DNA of 64,000 nt from Natrinema sp. HArc-T2 (GCF_041821085.1 NZ_JBGUAZ010000006.1:173698-237697); one strand, 5' to 3'; counted from the first letter of the stretch, positions 34,734-43,204 are shown. Translations and numbers: made by a program. The notes: generated by a model not told the origin, from the letters alone.

Positions 34734-34822
34734 GTGAGCCGCCTCGGGGTCAAGTGGTTCGAGAGAGCGAAGTTCTCTCGTCATCACGAGACGGCAAAGC
34801 CGTCTCGGACGACCCCGAGGCA
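34734..34822 (-). ncRNA. Solo omega-RNA-like right end of a tnpB element, with an expanded loop
   Basis: The sequence starts GTGAGCCGCCTCGGGGTCAAG, nearly the same as the right end at 17230. Here the closing strand GACCCCGAGG is 55 nt away, and the enlarged loop contains two further hairpins (GAGAGA/TTCTCTC and CGAGACGGC/GCCGTCTCG). The result is a three-way junction. No tnpB follows within the next 270 nt, so this is a solo or miniature end. Confidence 0.5.
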
Positions 34823-35003
34823 CTCGGCCTGCCCTGCCTGTAGAATAGAGCGATTCATCCGATATTGCACCCGGCAGTACGTTCCGAGATCGCCATCTCG
34901 TATCGGGAATCCCTGAATTGAAAAGACAACGTTCAATACTGGGATGAGCAACATTCAGCCCATATGCCCCCTCTCTGATCGAAAGCTTTAGTATTAAAAC
35001 GAC

Positions 35004-35022
35004 CTTTATCGATATGTATGGC
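35004..35022 (+). promoter_or_regulatory. Promoter/operator box copy 2 (TATCGATA palindrome)
   Basis: This is the exact second copy of the 19-bp box at 33410-33428, again overlapping a micro-ORF ATG. A TTTAGTATTAAAA TATA-like sequence lies about 25 nt upstream. It would make the ArsR at 35099 autoregulated. Confidence 0.6.
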
Positions 35023-35092
35023 TAATTCGCTGTTCGGCAAAATTGCGGCTGCATTGGCCGGCGCAGGATCGACTGACGATGGAGAGCACTAA
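35018..35092 (+). CDS. Micro-ORF (24 aa) leading arsR-like gene
   Basis: A 24-residue frame from the leaderless ATG at 35018 ends six nt before the ArsR ATG. It reads MANSLFGKIAAALAGAGS and an acidic tail, and it aligns without gaps to the micro-ORF at 33424. The shared promoter box and shared residues suggest duplication. Confidence 0.5.
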   Translation: MANSLFGKIAAALAGAGSTDDGEH

Positions 35093-35098
35093 GCAACG

Positions 35099-35476
35099 AT
35101 GAGTGACTCAGTACCCGAATCGACGCGGCAGACGCTGGATCGACTTTACGAGGACCCCGAAAACCGACTGACGTCGCTGTTCGAACTCGCACCGGACGAC
35201 GAACAGGTGGACGCACAGCTTGGTGTGTTCAAAGCGCTGGCAAACGAACACCGGATCCGGATCCTCGAGGCGCTCAAAGAAGGCGAACTGTGTGCGTGTG
35301 AGTTACAAGTCGTCCTCGACGCGCCCCAGTCGACGGTGGCGAGTCATTTGCGAGAGCTCAAAGACGCAGGGCTGGTCAAGACGCGACGCCAAGGCAAGTG
35401 GACCTACTACCGGATCGGCGACACCGCTGCACTGCAGTTACTCGAGATTGCACACGCGCTCGCTGAGGGAGAATAA
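35099..35476 (+). CDS. ArsR-family metalloregulator of the ArsP-type locus
   Basis: A 125-aa winged-helix repressor with FKALANEHRIRILEAL, the Cys-containing ELCACELQ element and the recognition helix PQSTVASHLRELKDAGLV. It likely controls the upstream permease operon and itself through the two identical operator boxes. It is distinct from the ArsR at 32105. Confidence 0.88.
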   Translation: MSDSVPESTRQTLDRLYEDPENRLTSLFELAPDDEQVDAQLGVFKALANEHRIRILEALKEGELCACELQVVLDAPQSTVASHLRELKDAGLVKTRRQGKWTYYRIGDTAALQLLEIAHALAEGE

Positions 35477-35550
35477 CGTTTACATCCGGACTCGAGGCAG
35501 CGCTCGTCGGCTCGGAGCACTCCTTCTTGCAGCTCGTGTAAGACGGACGG

Positions 35551-36924
35551 CTATTTCTCCTTGTATACGGGCCAACGAAGCCGGATTCCGCGCGCGCGGA
35601 GCGCCCATCTGAGTTCGGCGCATCCCCAGAGCAGCGCCGTCGCAAGGCCGACGGTCACCGGTCCGAGGGCGGACGGCCCCAGCCACGACGGGCTGGCGTA
35701 GACGACGAACGTGACGACGTGAGACGGAACGAGCGACCGGGCCCGATCGACGATCGGATCGAAGACGCCGAGATCGATGTTCTGCCTCCCTCCGTCGTCA
35801 GCGCCGCTCGTCTGCGACTCGAGTCCGAGCACCGCTGCGCTCTGTCCACCGGTGCTCTCGTCGCCGGTCTCGAGGCGTTCGGCATCGTAGGGGTGGGGCA
35901 CCTCGAGTTGCCAGACGATGTCGCCGCTCTGGTTGACCTCGAGGACACGCTCGCCACCGGTATCGGTGACGAGCGTGTTGCCGTTGGGCAGCCGGTCGGC
36001 GTCGCGGGGCCACTGCATCCGGTCGTCGGACCAGACCCAGCTCCGGTTCCAATCTCCGTTGTCGCGCTGAAATTCCTGGACGCGACCGTTTTCCGAGTCC
36101 GCGACGACGACAGCAGGGCCGCCACGCGACTCGGGGATATAGTCCGGATTGTGCTGCTCGTTGAGAATCGCGTACTCGTCTTCCGCACCGAGCGTCCAGT
36201 CGTCGACCAGCCCAGTCTCGGGCTCGATGAAGACGACCTGATCCTGGTTGCGGAGACTGGCCATCACGCGCCCGTCTGCAAGGACCTCGACGTCGTTGAG
36301 GTGGACCCAGTTGCCCGGGTAGGAGCCGCCACCCTCAACGGGAAAGTCACTCTGGGCATCCCAAGTCCACTCGATCATCCCTGTCTCAGTGTCGACCATG
36401 AACACCTGATCGGCGGCGATGTCGGCGACGACGATATGCCGGTCGTCGAGCCGGTCGGCGTCGTGCCACTCGCCGGCGGTTTCCCGGTAGACGTACTGGG
36501 CGTAGACCTCGGTCACCTCGCCTGTCGAGAGGTTCGCCCGTTCGATGACGTTGCGCGCACAGGGCGGGTCCTGACAGCGAGAGCTGTCGGCATACAGCGT
36601 GTCCGTCGCGGCGTACTCGACGGTCATCGACTCGTTTTCGACGGGATCGACGTCGTAGTACTTCGTGTGCGTATAGTTGGCGTAGATTCGGCTTCCGTTG
36701 GGCGCGTACGCGAGGATGTTACCGGCCCGTCCCGACTGCGTGATGACGGTGTGGTTATCGGTTGGGGGCGCGTCAGCGGGTGCATCCGTCCGTTCGCTCG
36801 CAGACTCGCCAGCTGCGCTGAAGACGATTCCCGCAGCGCACGCGATGAGTATCGTGAGGAAAACGATCCGAACGTGGTTTCGAGTGAGTCGGTCAGTTGC
36901 TGCCGCGACTGTCGATCGAACCAT
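35551..36924 (-). CDS. Membrane-anchored arylsulfotransferase-family protein
   Basis: A 457-aa protein with an N-terminal hydrophobic helix (residues ~18-38), a beta-propeller-like region with repeated Trp/Asp blades (WTWDAQSD, HLNDVEVLADGRV, VADSENGRVQEF) and a C-terminal hydrophobic segment near residues 405-435. The layout matches haloarchaeal arylsulfotransferase (ASST) family proteins. The propeller would face outside. Its substrate is unknown, and sulfotransferase activity is inferred from family only. Confidence 0.75.
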   Translation of the reverse strand: MVRSTVAAATDRLTRNHVRIVFLTILIACAAGIVFSAAGESASERTDAPADAPPTDNHTVITQSGRAGNILAYAPNGSRIYANYTHTKYYDVDPVENESMTVEYAATDTLYADSSRCQDPPCARNVIERANLSTGEVTEVYAQYVYRETAGEWHDADRLDDRHIVVADIAADQVFMVDTETGMIEWTWDAQSDFPVEGGGSYPGNWVHLNDVEVLADGRVMASLRNQDQVVFIEPETGLVDDWTLGAEDEYAILNEQHNPDYIPESRGGPAVVVADSENGRVQEFQRDNGDWNRSWVWSDDRMQWPRDADRLPNGNTLVTDTGGERVLEVNQSGDIVWQLEVPHPYDAERLETGDESTGGQSAAVLGLESQTSGADDGGRQNIDLGVFDPIVDRARSLVPSHVVTFVVYASPSWLGPSALGPVTVGLATALLWGCAELRWALRARGIRLRWPVYKEK

Positions 36925-36981
36925 TCGTGTTTCGCCGTCTATCGCCCTTCCACGAGGACGGTAATAGGGCTGCGGGCACGT

Positions 36982-37668
36982 TCACGGCGCGAGGAACGTC
37001 AGGACGTGACCGTCCGGATCGCGAACGACGACCTCGTCGTCGGCCTCTCGATCGACTACCTGAACGCGATCATGGACTGTCTCGAGCGCCGCCTTCGGCT
37101 CATCCGTCTCGAACCCGAGGTCGACGTGGACGCCGCCGCGGGCGTCGGCGAGTCCCAGATGGGGTTCCCAGAGTTCGAGCGCCATCGGCCCGTGGAGTCG
37201 CACCCGCGTGCGGTCGTCGCCCTCGTCGACGGTCTCGAATCCCAGGTCCTCGTAGAAGTCACGCGAACGATCGAGGTCTTCGACCTCGAGGACGACCTCG
37301 AAGATCCCATCGATGCCGGGACCGGCCACGTCCTGCTGGCCGAGTTCGACGCAGTTGCCGTCCGGGTCGTACAGGTACAGCGACCGCGCGGGGCCGAACT
37401 GCGCCTCCTCGAGATCATGGCTCTCAGAGAGGCGATTCCACCAGTCGTCGTACTCGACCGCGGGGATCGAGAACGCGTAGTGAGTATGGAGACCACCCCG
37501 GGGGAGTCCGCTCGGTCGTCGAAGCACGAGGTCGGTCTCGCCAGCTGTGGCAACGAGTTCGTCGTCCTCGCGCTCGTGGACGGACAGTCCCAGTGTCTCT
37601 TCGTAGAACGCCCGCGCCGGCTCGAGATATTTGACCTCGAGTGCCAGCCAGGAAAGCCCCGTTAGCAT
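36982..37668 (-). CDS. VOC-family (glyoxalase/dioxygenase fold) protein with two modules
   Basis: A 228-aa protein made of two VOC modules. Module 1 has LALEVKYLEPARAFYEETLG and YLYDPDGNCVELGQ. Module 2 has LEVEDLDRSRDFYEDLGFE and VRDPDGHVLTFL. The glutamates closing each module and paired His suggest a metal site. It could be a dioxygenase or glyoxalase-type lyase. The ATG at 37668 was chosen as it begins the first strand. Confidence 0.85.
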   Translation of the reverse strand: MLTGLSWLALEVKYLEPARAFYEETLGLSVHEREDDELVATAGETDLVLRRPSGLPRGGLHTHYAFSIPAVEYDDWWNRLSESHDLEEAQFGPARSLYLYDPDGNCVELGQQDVAGPGIDGIFEVVLEVEDLDRSRDFYEDLGFETVDEGDDRTRVRLHGPMALELWEPHLGLADARGGVHVDLGFETDEPKAALETVHDRVQVVDREADDEVVVRDPDGHVLTFLAP

Positions 37669-37770
37669 GACGCAGGCTACTCGAAGGAGGGATAAAGAAT
37701 CGTCGGCGGTCTGCGATCGAACTGGACGATTCGATGGTTGGACGAACATTCGATCGATGGACGCGAAACG

Positions 37771-37832
37771 GTGACATCCTCCTCGCGGTAAACGGCGAGG
37801 CTTCCCGTACCGCAGGTGGGATATTTGCTGGT
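37771..37832 (-). ncRNA. Predicted omega RNA 3' end
   Basis: A hairpin followed on the minus strand by GGATGTCAC matches the omega RNA end of the element at 12446. The predicted guide begins CGTTTCGCGTCCATCG in the flank next to the VOC gene. Confidence 0.5.
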
Positions 37833-39083
37833 CTACGACACGACCTGTTCTCTCGTCTGAAACGTCCCGCTCTCGCGGTCGAACAGGTGTACCGATGGCT
37901 GTGCCACACAGCCGTTACTCCTATCCTCACCGTGAGGACTCGGAGTTATCTTCTGGCGCATATTCTCCGCCCCGTTACAATCGGCGTTCCCGACCAATAC
38001 ACACGATGAACAGACATACAAGCCCCGTTCCACGCGGTTTGACCTCGTGTCGTCACCACACCGTGAACACGTCTTCGAGGTGTCCCACTCGTTCTCTTTC
38101 AGCACCTCAACGCCACGAATCTCCCCCTTGTACGCGAGGTACTGGTAGATACGGTCAAACGCCCACGAGTGCAACTTTTTGTTTCCCGTCTTGCCCCAGT
38201 CGGACTCGCGCACGTCTTCAGGCCAGCTCACCGCGAGCGTACCAACACCGCGTTCGACACACTCCGTGATGATCGTGTCCGTAAGCGTGTGGTAGAAGTG
38301 TGTTTCACGGTCTGTGAGTTTCCTGCGTGCCCGCATCGACTTCTCCGAGGGGCCGTTCTCACCCTCAGTGTCGTACTCTGCTCGGGTGAAGTAGTGCTTG
38401 TCCTGTTTGAGCGAGTTGCCGGGGTACAGGATGTACTCGTCGGGGAATGCGACTGTGGCGATGTTCTTGATACCGAGATCGATACCGGCCACTTCGTTGC
38501 CTGCTGAGTCGTTGGTTTCGAGTTCGACTTTGCAGACGAAGCGCAGTTCCCACTCGTCGCCATTCCAGACGGCTCGCACGTTCTGCACCTTGTTGACTTC
38601 TGAAAGGTCAACGTCGGGGCGGGTCTGGTACTCGCAGAGCAGGAAGTCCGACCAGTGTTCTTTCAGGTTCTTGCCCTTTGAGAGTCGGACGCGGTCGTGT
38701 TCGGGGTCGTGTTTGAAGCCGTCTGCTTTGAACGTGACCGTACTCTTGGGTCGAGTGTCGCCGTATTTACGGTAGCCGGGAGGATTCGCCTCGTCAAACT
38801 TGTGTCGCAGGTCGAACCATGACTGGAAAGCGTCGGAAAGTTCTTCGATGACTTTCTGACTGGATTGTGCGTTCAGGTCTTTCCAGCACGACTGGTTCTT
38901 CATGTACGCTTTGAGCGTTCCTTCGTCTGGTATTTCGCCAGCTTCATCCCAGATGCGGTCTGCTGTCCAGCGTGCGACGTTCCAGATTTTCGAGGCGGAA
39001 TCACCGAGCGAATCGAGGCCATCGCAGACCTGTTGCTGGTTCTGGATGGAACCAACATAGGTTCGAGTGGCCTTAACCGCCAT
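37833..39083 (-). CDS. tnpB: TnpB-family protein with an atypical RuvC-II motif
   Basis: A 416-aa TnpB with the first RuvC Asp in VAGIDLGIKNIAT, a zinc ribbon CSRCGDD ... CSSCV and the third Asp in GNADCNGAENM. The place where VxEDL is usual reads LAVSWPEDVRESDWG, so the second catalytic Glu is missing or shifted. It belongs to a different branch from the other copies here. It may be a rearranged-active-site or inactive TnpB. It has no tnpA. Confidence 0.85.
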   Translation of the reverse strand: MAVKATRTYVGSIQNQQQVCDGLDSLGDSASKIWNVARWTADRIWDEAGEIPDEGTLKAYMKNQSCWKDLNAQSSQKVIEELSDAFQSWFDLRHKFDEANPPGYRKYGDTRPKSTVTFKADGFKHDPEHDRVRLSKGKNLKEHWSDFLLCEYQTRPDVDLSEVNKVQNVRAVWNGDEWELRFVCKVELETNDSAGNEVAGIDLGIKNIATVAFPDEYILYPGNSLKQDKHYFTRAEYDTEGENGPSEKSMRARRKLTDRETHFYHTLTDTIITECVERGVGTLAVSWPEDVRESDWGKTGNKKLHSWAFDRIYQYLAYKGEIRGVEVLKENEWDTSKTCSRCGDDTRSNRVERGLYVCSSCVLVGNADCNGAENMRQKITPSPHGEDRSNGCVAQPSVHLFDRESGTFQTREQVVS

Positions 39084-39187
39084 ACATAGCCTATGTAGAC
39101 AAACCTACTTAATCATTCAGATTAACGTTGAATATCCGGTCTGTTATTGAGCGGTGGATTCCGTAGGTGAGTGACGCGATTCACGCC

Positions 39188-40668
39188 CGCCGTGAACAGT
39201 AGACGCCGAACCTAATTTACGACACTGCTGGTAGGTTGTCTATGGTGAAGACAACCGAAGCAAAACAGGTCTGTCAAGCTGCATCAGCCCTTCTTTATCC
39301 AGAACTTGACTTTGAGATCAAACCCTGTGGGATGTACACGAGAGAGGACTTCGAGAAAGTCCTCTCTCGTATCGCTTTTGAGCAGGAATTCGCCAACACA
39401 GGCGGAAAACACACCAGTTGAACCAAGATAAGCCGGTTGACGTCACATCCACAGCTCGAAATCCACTTGCAAAATCGCTTCTCTACCACCTACGGAATCT
39501 GGACGCGGACGCCATCGACGATCAGTTCGATGGCGTCCGCGACGATCTCTTCGAAGTTCTTCGGAAACGTCGGCTGTTACCAAGCTGTGTCGACGTTGCG
39601 ATCGACCTTCACGAATGGCGATTCTATGGCTCAGCCGAGACAGACCACGTTCTCATCACCTATCCCGACCAGGGAACCACTCGGACGTATTGCTTTGCGA
39701 CACTGTGTATCGTGGCACCTGGAACACGGTTTACGCTTGCAGTGCTCCCGCTCGAAGAGAACGGCTTCCGCGCTAGAGTGGTCTGCGTCACTTCTGAATC
39801 TTGGCTACGCCTTACGCTGTTCGAATCCGGTGACCCGAGCGAATGCTTCCGAAACGAGTATTCAAACCAAACCCCGATCACTCAAGCGCGAAGCCGTTCG
39901 AACCCTGTTAGAGACTGCCCAGAAGTATGTCTCGCTCAGACACGTCTATCTTGACCGCGGCTTCTATCAGGTTCACGTTGTCGCGGAACTGGAACAACTT
40001 GGTGTCGATTACATCGTTCGTGCGCGTCCAAGCAAAGGCATGAAAGACCGTCTCAGCGTCGGTGCTGAGACGGTCGTCGATGACTATCTCATGCAACGAA
40101 AGCGAAAACCGACTGCGTCGGTGGCTGTAACAGTCTTTGCTGTCCCACACCGCTCGAAAGAGGATGAACACGTGTGGTTTGTCACAAACCGAGAGATAGC
40201 GCCTGATGCACCACGAGCGTACGCGGCGGCATTCCGCCGCTGGGGGATCGAAACATCATACCGACAGATCGGTGACTTTCTTCCGAGAACGTCATCGCCG
40301 ACGTTCTCGGTGCGGTTGTTCTACTTTCTGTTTGCAGTCGCGCTGTACAACCTCTGGGTTCTAGCGAACGTCCTCGTCACCGGTGGCACAATTCCTGGGA
40401 AGCCACCACTCTCGACGAAGATCTTCCGTGAATTCGTGCTTCCAACTGACTACGGGTAGAATTCCACTCCAGACGACCGAGCTAATCGGTTAGGAAGCAA
40501 TCACTGAGTGATAACGCTTCGGAGCGCCGTTCGACGGCGCTCCTTCGCTTTCTCAATCGGTCCTCCACTCTCTGGACCGATTGATACCGACACGGATAGT
40601 AACGAAAGAATTAATTTCAGCTTGTTCTATACCTCGGTTCGGCAACGACTGTGAACGGCGGGGGATTC
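39188..40668 (+). mobile_element. Degenerate ISH3-like insertion sequence
   Basis: A broken DDE transposase lies between two imperfect inverted sequences: CCGCCGTGAACAGTAGACGC at about 39191 and, inverted, GCAACGACTGTGAACGGCGG at about 40643. They are possible terminal repeats giving an element of about 1.45 kb, near the family size. The boundaries are inferred. Confidence 0.5.
39242..40459 (+). pseudogene. ISH3-like DDE transposase, frameshifted
   Basis: Three pieces in two frames make up the protein. Residues from MVKTTEAKQVCQ run to a stop at 39421. A second frame carries CVDVAIDLHEWRFYG (first Asp). A third carries HVYLDRGFYQVH (second Asp) and RRWGIETSYRQIGDF (Glu), then a hydrophobic C-terminal helix. 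At least two indels, near 39420 and between 39790 and 39890, break it. The assignment to the haloarchaeal ISH3 group is from motif recognition. Confidence 0.75.
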
Positions 40669-40683
40669 TCTCGCTGGTTAAAG
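40636..40683 (-). repeat. IS200/IS605 left-end-like fragment
   Basis: On the minus strand the sequence CAGCGAGAGAATCCC followed by CCGAACCGAGG resembles the left end of the complete element at 14333 (CAGCGAGAGAATCCC ... GGAACCGAGG). It abuts the stop codon of the small membrane-protein gene and overlaps the possible end of the ISH3-like element. Confidence 0.4.
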
Positions 40684-40860
40684 ATAGCCGACGGCGACGA
40701 CGGCCATGCGCCGGTCGCGTTCCCGTCGCCACGCCAACGCGCTGAGCGTCGCCAGCGCCGCGCCGAGCACGAAGATCCCGAAACTGATCGTCTGCTCGAG
40801 TTGCTGGGCGAGCGTCAGCGCAACGACTGTCGCGACGATGTCCGGAATCAGTGCTGGCAT
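40678..40860 (-). CDS. Small membrane protein, 60 aa
   Basis: The frame from the ATG at 40860 encodes two hydrophobic helices (IPDIVATVVALTLAQQ and ISFGIFVLGAALATLSALA) followed by an Arg-rich turn. The TAA lies exactly at the junction with the left-end-like fragment, so the original C-terminus may have been lost to an insertion. It diverges from the gene at 41027. The family is unknown. Confidence 0.5.
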   Translation of the reverse strand: MPALIPDIVATVVALTLAQQLEQTISFGIFVLGAALATLSALAWRRERDRRMAVVAVGYL

Positions 40861-41026
40861 TCGATATAGCTCGACCGAGGTGTCGGCAGAGAAAAAGGAT
40901 TGTCGTCCAACCGTCGAATCCCATCGGCAAGATGCCCAACGTCGCGTCGGCAGATATGGTGTCGCTGCCAGCCGGCTGCCATCCCTGCGATGGGATTTTA
41001 TCATTACTGCGTTCATAGACAGTGGC

Positions 41027-41710
41027 ATGGCCTTTCGTGTCGACGAGCGTGCAACCGACTTCCGAGAGATCGACCGCTTCGAGGGTGGTGTCGGCTGGCT
41101 CGCCCATCCCGACGAACGAATGCAACGTGCTAGCCACGCCCTCGCGATCGACGGCGAGGTCTGGGTGATCGATCCTGTCGACGCTGAGGGACTCGACGAG
41201 CTGTTCGCCGAGTTCGGAGACGTGACCGGCGTCGTCGTCACGCTGGATCGACACAAACGCGACGCCGCTGCTATCGCGAGGCGTCATCGCGTCCCCGTCT
41301 ACCTGCCCGAGTTCTTTGATGGCGTAACCGACGACATCGACACTGCGGTCGCCCGCTTCAGTGACGAACTCTCGGATACCGGGATCCGTGCACTTACCGT
41401 CGTCGACAGCCGCTTCTGGCAGGAAGTTGCCCTCTACAATCCAGCCGACAGAACGCTTGTCATCCCCGAAACGGTCGGGACCGTCGACTACTTCCTGGCT
41501 GGCGACGAGCGACTCGGCGTGCATCCGATGTTGCGACTGAATCCGCCACGAGCGGCGTTTCGTGGCATCCGACCCGAGCGTGTCCTCGTCGGCCACGGTG
41601 CCGGCGTAATGGACGGTGCTGCGCACGCGCTCGAGGACGCATTCAAGAGTTCTCGTCGGCGAGCCCCCCGGCTGTACACCGAGGCAGCCTGGGACTTCCT
41701 GCCGATCTGA
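41027..41710 (+). CDS. Conserved hypothetical protein, 227 aa (metallo-hydrolase-like)
   Basis: A soluble protein with HALAIDGEVWVIDPVDAEGLDELFAEFG and VVTLDRHKRDAAAIARRH, reminiscent of metallo-beta-lactamase-fold proteins (strand, then DxH-type loop: LDRHKRD), and a later VLVGHGAGVMDGA. The full HxHxDH motif is not present, so it may be a divergent or inactive member. A TTTTATCATT box about 30 nt upstream supports the ATG at 41027. Confidence 0.7.
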   Translation: MAFRVDERATDFREIDRFEGGVGWLAHPDERMQRASHALAIDGEVWVIDPVDAEGLDELFAEFGDVTGVVVTLDRHKRDAAAIARRHRVPVYLPEFFDGVTDDIDTAVARFSDELSDTGIRALTVVDSRFWQEVALYNPADRTLVIPETVGTVDYFLAGDERLGVHPMLRLNPPRAAFRGIRPERVLVGHGAGVMDGAAHALEDAFKSSRRRAPRLYTEAAWDFLPI

Positions 41711-41781
41711 GAGCGGTGATGTCGAGTCGACCTAACTGCTGGAGGGCATAAATCTAATTACCTCCCACCCAAAGCTGACCT

Positions 41782-42204
41782 GTGGTCTACGTCACCCGTG
41801 CGCTCGTCGACGTGTTGCTGGACCTGGCCAGCGACGCGGATCCCGACGACGTGACGACCGGCGTCTCGGTTACGATGGCCGACGAACTCGAGGGTGCGGA
41901 CGGCCTCGATCCCGAGACGCCGGTCTTTACGGACTTCTTTCTGCCCGATCCTGGCAACTCCGTCAACGCCGTCTTCGGCGTCGATCTCTCGATGCCTGCC
42001 CGACAGGCACAGGGCCGGTTTATTTCCCATCCGGTCGGCGAACTCGAGGTGACTCGACGCGACGACCTCGCCGAAATCGTCTTCGTCGCCGTCCCGCCTT
42101 GGGGGACTGACGAGCGGTCGTTCGCCGCGTTCGACCGCAGCGGCAAGCGCCAGCCCCTTGAGATCGTCGACGCCGCGCCGCCGGACCAGTCGCTGACGGA
42201 CTGA
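41782..42204 (+). CDS. Hypothetical protein, 140 aa
   Basis: An acidic soluble protein with a helical N-terminus (ALVDVLLDLASDADPDDV) and a beta-rich C-terminal half (GRFISHPVGELEVTRRDDLAEIVFVAVPPWG). It starts with GTG at 41782, about 27 nt after ATAAATCTAATT, which looks like its TATA box. The family is not recognised. Confidence 0.65.
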   Translation: MVYVTRALVDVLLDLASDADPDDVTTGVSVTMADELEGADGLDPETPVFTDFFLPDPGNSVNAVFGVDLSMPARQAQGRFISHPVGELEVTRRDDLAEIVFVAVPPWGTDERSFAAFDRSGKRQPLEIVDAAPPDQSLTD

Positions 42205-42278
42205 CGTGCGCTGACGGATTCGTGGCCGGCGCTACGAAACAGGTATGCGTTCAAAAAACGGCTGTGAGTTGTTGCGTA

Positions 42279-42398
42279 TCACCCGGTCGGGAGCGGGAAC
42301 TCGTCGTCGCCGATGATCCGATCGATGATGCCGCCGGGGCTCCGGTCTCGGCCATCGTCGGTCTCGTCGTCGGATGGGAAGTCCGGAACGTGTGGCAT
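42279..42398 (-). CDS. Small acidic protein, 39 aa
   Basis: A short frame on the minus strand from the ATG at 42398 reads MPHVPDFPSDDETDDG and ends with the hydrophobic/acidic motif GGIIDRIIGDDEFPLPTG. The composition and codon use fit a real haloarchaeal small protein. It is convergent with the gene ending at 42204. Confidence 0.5.
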   Translation of the reverse strand: MPHVPDFPSDDETDDGRDRSPGGIIDRIIGDDEFPLPTG

Positions 42399-42492
42399 GT
42401 CTACTCCCCTAAGAGGGTACGCTCTCGAGACCGAAAAGCGCTGTTCCCGTGTTGCACCAGCCGGTAGCTGGCTCGCGGGCTGATTGGTCCGG

Positions 42493-42702
42493 TTACTCGA
42501 GATAGCCCAGCCCGCGGAGCTGTTCAGTGATCTCTTCGAACTCGGCTTCGGTGAGTTCGCCCTCCTTCTGGTGCTGGATGACGATGCTCCGCAGCAGGAA
42601 CCGGACGAGATCGCTCGTGCTCTGGAAGCTCGTCCCCTCGATGGTCTCCTCGACGCGGTCGGCCAGGTCCTTCGGGATCGACACCGTGGTGTATTCGGTC
42701 AT
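42493..42702 (-). CDS. Ribbon-helix-helix (CopG-like) protein
   Basis: The 69-aa protein begins with the RHH strand and helices (YTTVSIPKDLADRVEETIEG, then STSDLVRFLLRSIV) and has an acidic C-terminal helix. It is probably a DNA-binding regulator or antitoxin-like protein, but no toxin gene is adjacent. Confidence 0.78.
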   Translation of the reverse strand: MTEYTTVSIPKDLADRVEETIEGTSFQSTSDLVRFLLRSIVIQHQKEGELTEAEFEEITEQLRGLGYLE

Positions 42703-42874
42703 ACGCCATACTCCGTCGCGGGCCCCAAATGCGTGTCGACAGCGCTATCGATCGCGCGTGCGCACCGCGCGCTTGTGGCCCTCTATGATAGTTGATCACA
42801 GCTCCCGTCCAATAGCGATCGTCGACCGTCTCCACAGGCATTTTTATATTCGGCTCCGTAGCGAGAGATAAGGC

Positions 42875-43204
42875 ATGGGAGTCCGGCCACCATCGAGCGG
42901 AGACGACGAGAAACCCGACAGTATCGAGTTCGGCATCGCTGCCGTCGACGCTCACCTCAAGGACGCTGATCTGTCCTTTCCGGCCACGAAAGACGACGTC
43001 AGAGCCGAACTCGGCCACGAGCACATCCCCTACGACGTCCACGGGAGCGACGTTGCTCTGGGCGAAATACTCGACGACGTCCCGACGGACCGCTTTGACT
43101 CCCGACAAGAGCTGTTGAACGCACTCCACGAGCCGTTCGAGGAGTACCGACGGAACCGCTCGGGCAGCGTCGTTTCGCAGGTCCGGTCGCTGTTGCCGTT
43201 CTGA
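42875..43204 (+). CDS. Conserved haloarchaeal protein, probably DUF5789
   Basis: A 109-aa acidic protein with the central segment ATKDDVRAELGHEHIPYDVHGSD and ALGEILDDVPTDRFDSRQELLNAL, typical of the short DUF5789/DUF2795-type helical proteins of haloarchaea. The function is unknown. ATTTTTATATTC about 30 nt upstream is its TATA box. Confidence 0.75.
   Translation: MGVRPPSSGDDEKPDSIEFGIAAVDAHLKDADLSFPATKDDVRAELGHEHIPYDVHGSDVALGEILDDVPTDRFDSRQELLNALHEPFEEYRRNRSGSVVSQVRSLLPF

Larger units (their letters stand above)
37771..39110 (-). mobile_element. Solo tnpB element (right end defined, left end approximate)
   Basis: The right end at 37771 reads GTGACATCCTCC on the plus strand, the same as the end of the complete element at 12446. 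A CTCGCGGT/CGGCGAGG hairpin and GGCTTCCC follow it. The left end upstream of tnpB is not clear. It lies between the VOC gene and a broken ISH3-like element, so mobile DNA accumulates here. Confidence 0.65.

Noticed and set aside
34734..34916. 60-aa open frame in the structured element
   Set aside because: It passes through the hairpins and encodes a basic Cys/Arg-rich peptide, consistent with RNA structure rather than protein.
35719..37665. Open frame of 648 aa on the plus strand
   Set aside because: Antisense to the arylsulfotransferase and VOC genes; produced by GC-rich codon bias.
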